Part shown: one piece after another, positions 63,389-64,000 of the stretch
Layout: each line of letters opens with the position of its first letter
Position numbering within the stretch: position 1 is the first letter of the stretch
Program-made: the position numbers and the translations under genes
The notes under the pieces: generated by a model
Told to the model about the DNA's origin: nothing
Database searches by the model: none
Seen by the model: only the letters and a program-made list of their open reading frames with translations
Assembly (NCBI RefSeq): GCF_900167445.1
Contig: NZ_FUZT01000005.1
Span: 112,439-176,438 of the forward strand
DNA: 64,000 nucleotides
DNA from: Maledivibacter halophilus
Lineage (GTDB): Bacteria > Bacillota > Clostridia > Peptostreptococcales > Caminicellaceae
Direction: 5' to 3'

Positions 63389-63570
63389 TCATTTCAAACT
63401 CTTTTCTTATGGGGGTTGTCATAGATTTATATGACAAATCATAATACTTTTTCATATCTTCATATTCAAATGTATCTAGTTCTCCTTCTGAAATATAAAT
63501 GGCTAAATCAATATCACTATCTTTAGTCTGCTCAAATACACTATAATACCTGCATTCTACCAAGTAGTAA
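63381..63570 (-). pseudogene. MNT nucleotidyltransferase (MntA-like) remnant
   Basis: The frame contains TKDSDIDLAIYISEGELD, the catalytic Asp-x-Asp of minimal nucleotidyltransferases, and ends EFEMNG at 63381. The GSxxxG part that must precede it is missing. The frame runs on into the terminal CRISPR repeat, so its apparent N-terminus is not real. MntA normally AMPylates and silences HepT; both are broken here. Confidence 0.6.
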
Positions 63571-63575
63571 TTATT

Positions 63576-64000
63576 ATTACAATTCCTTATAGGTAATCTA
63601 TAAACGTCACAAGACTTGTATATAAAGCGCAAGAAAGAGGTGTTTCAATCCCTCATAGGTAATCTATAAACATTAGAAGACAAGGTGTAGTAGCTGATGC
63701 CGGGAACTGTTTCAATCCCTTATAGGTAATCTATAAACCCAAAATGGAAAATAGAAGAAATCAGAAACTTTCTGTTTCAATCCCTTATAGGTAATCTATA
63801 AACCCTCACTTTTATAAGTCTTTTTGTCAATATTCGACAGTTTCAATCCCTCATAGGTAATCTATAAACATTTTTCTTTATAATTGCCAAATACAAATCT
63901 TTTAAGTTTCAATCCCTCATAGGTAATCTATAAACCCTTGCGTTAACTCATCTGGAAATTTGCAATTAGGCTCGTTTCAATCCCTCATAGGTAATCTATA
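63576..64000 (-). CRISPR. CRISPR array, leader-distal end (type I-B-like repeat)
   Basis: Seven 30-nt repeats start at 63576, 63642, 63709, 63774, 63840, 63906 and 63974 (the last cut by the window edge), with six spacers of 35-38 nt. On the plus strand they begin GTTTCAATCCCT and end GGTAATCTATAAAC. The crRNA strand is the minus strand, giving an ATTGAAAC tag. The first repeat (63576-63605) has three mismatches and is the decayed trailer end. Repeats at 63709 and 63774 read CTTAT where the others read CTCAT. Leader and cas genes must lie to the right. Confidence 0.97.

Noticed and set aside
63381..63632. 83-codon frame as an intact nucleotidyltransferase gene
   Set aside because: The first 20 or so codons are the translation of the terminal CRISPR repeat and the required GSxxxG segment is missing, so it is treated as a relic.

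Overview
The window is AT-rich DNA from a spore-forming, anaerobic member of the Clostridia. Evidence for this is a split sigK, a tungsten aldehyde:ferredoxin oxidoreductase, an alaS T-box, an IscR/NifS/NifU system, PRD-PTS regulation and a type I-B-like CRISPR repeat. A genus cannot be named from the sequence; a Tissierellales/Peptostreptococcales-type organism would fit.

Positions 1 to about 34.9 kb are accessory DNA: short operons, many broken genes and mobile-element scars. From the left it holds the start of an ABC exporter, two ECF sigma/anti-sigma pairs (the second SigV/RsiV-like), and a two-gene RiPP locus. That locus is a 27-residue precursor at 4626-4709 ending in RGHCTDVCW, followed by a radical SAM/SPASM maturase at 3270-4577. 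Next come fragments of htpG, IS3-type transposases and a group II intron RT, an eroded CRISPR leader at 7.04-7.16 kb, a DUF5131/ASCH pair, and a large leftward cluster at 13.4-24.0 kb. In that cluster a galactitol-type PTS (EIIA, EIIB, EIIC), its PRD regulator, a class II aldolase, a TIM-like isomerase, a ribulose-phosphate-epimerase-like enzyme and YjbQ are followed by an M20 amidohydrolase, the tungsten AOR and a ThiS-like protein. Two identical 18-bp palindromes lie just outside the cluster. Further right are a MarR-controlled puuD/M20/YfcC operon, a choloylglycine-hydrolase-family enzyme and a MerR/MATE pair.

At about 34.9 kb a large serine recombinase meets, tail to tail, the N-terminal half of sigK. 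This is the layout of a skin-type element; the missing C-terminal half of sigK is not in the window, so the element, if intact, extends past the left edge.

From 34.9 to 62 kb the DNA is a conserved chromosomal backbone, nearly all leftward: iscR-iscS-iscU-mnmA-PRC barrel, AI-2E permease, ppsA, T-box-alaS-ireB, a 720-residue membrane protein, an aldo/keto reductase, ruvX-DUF1292, sfsA, a Fur-box/Cys-rich small protein/fur unit, RNase J, a split lysO, mltG, trmR-trhP-udk-pbp and sigK. The alaS-ireB-ruvX-DUF1292-mltG-trmR-trhP-udk-pbp order matches that known from Bacillus subtilis.

The right end (62.1-64 kb) is a CRISPR region: a fossil leader with one decayed repeat, a hypothetical protein, remnants of a HEPN/MNT toxin-antitoxin pair, and the leader-distal end of an array (seven repeats visible) that is read leftward and continues beyond the window. 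No cas genes, tRNA or rRNA genes were seen.
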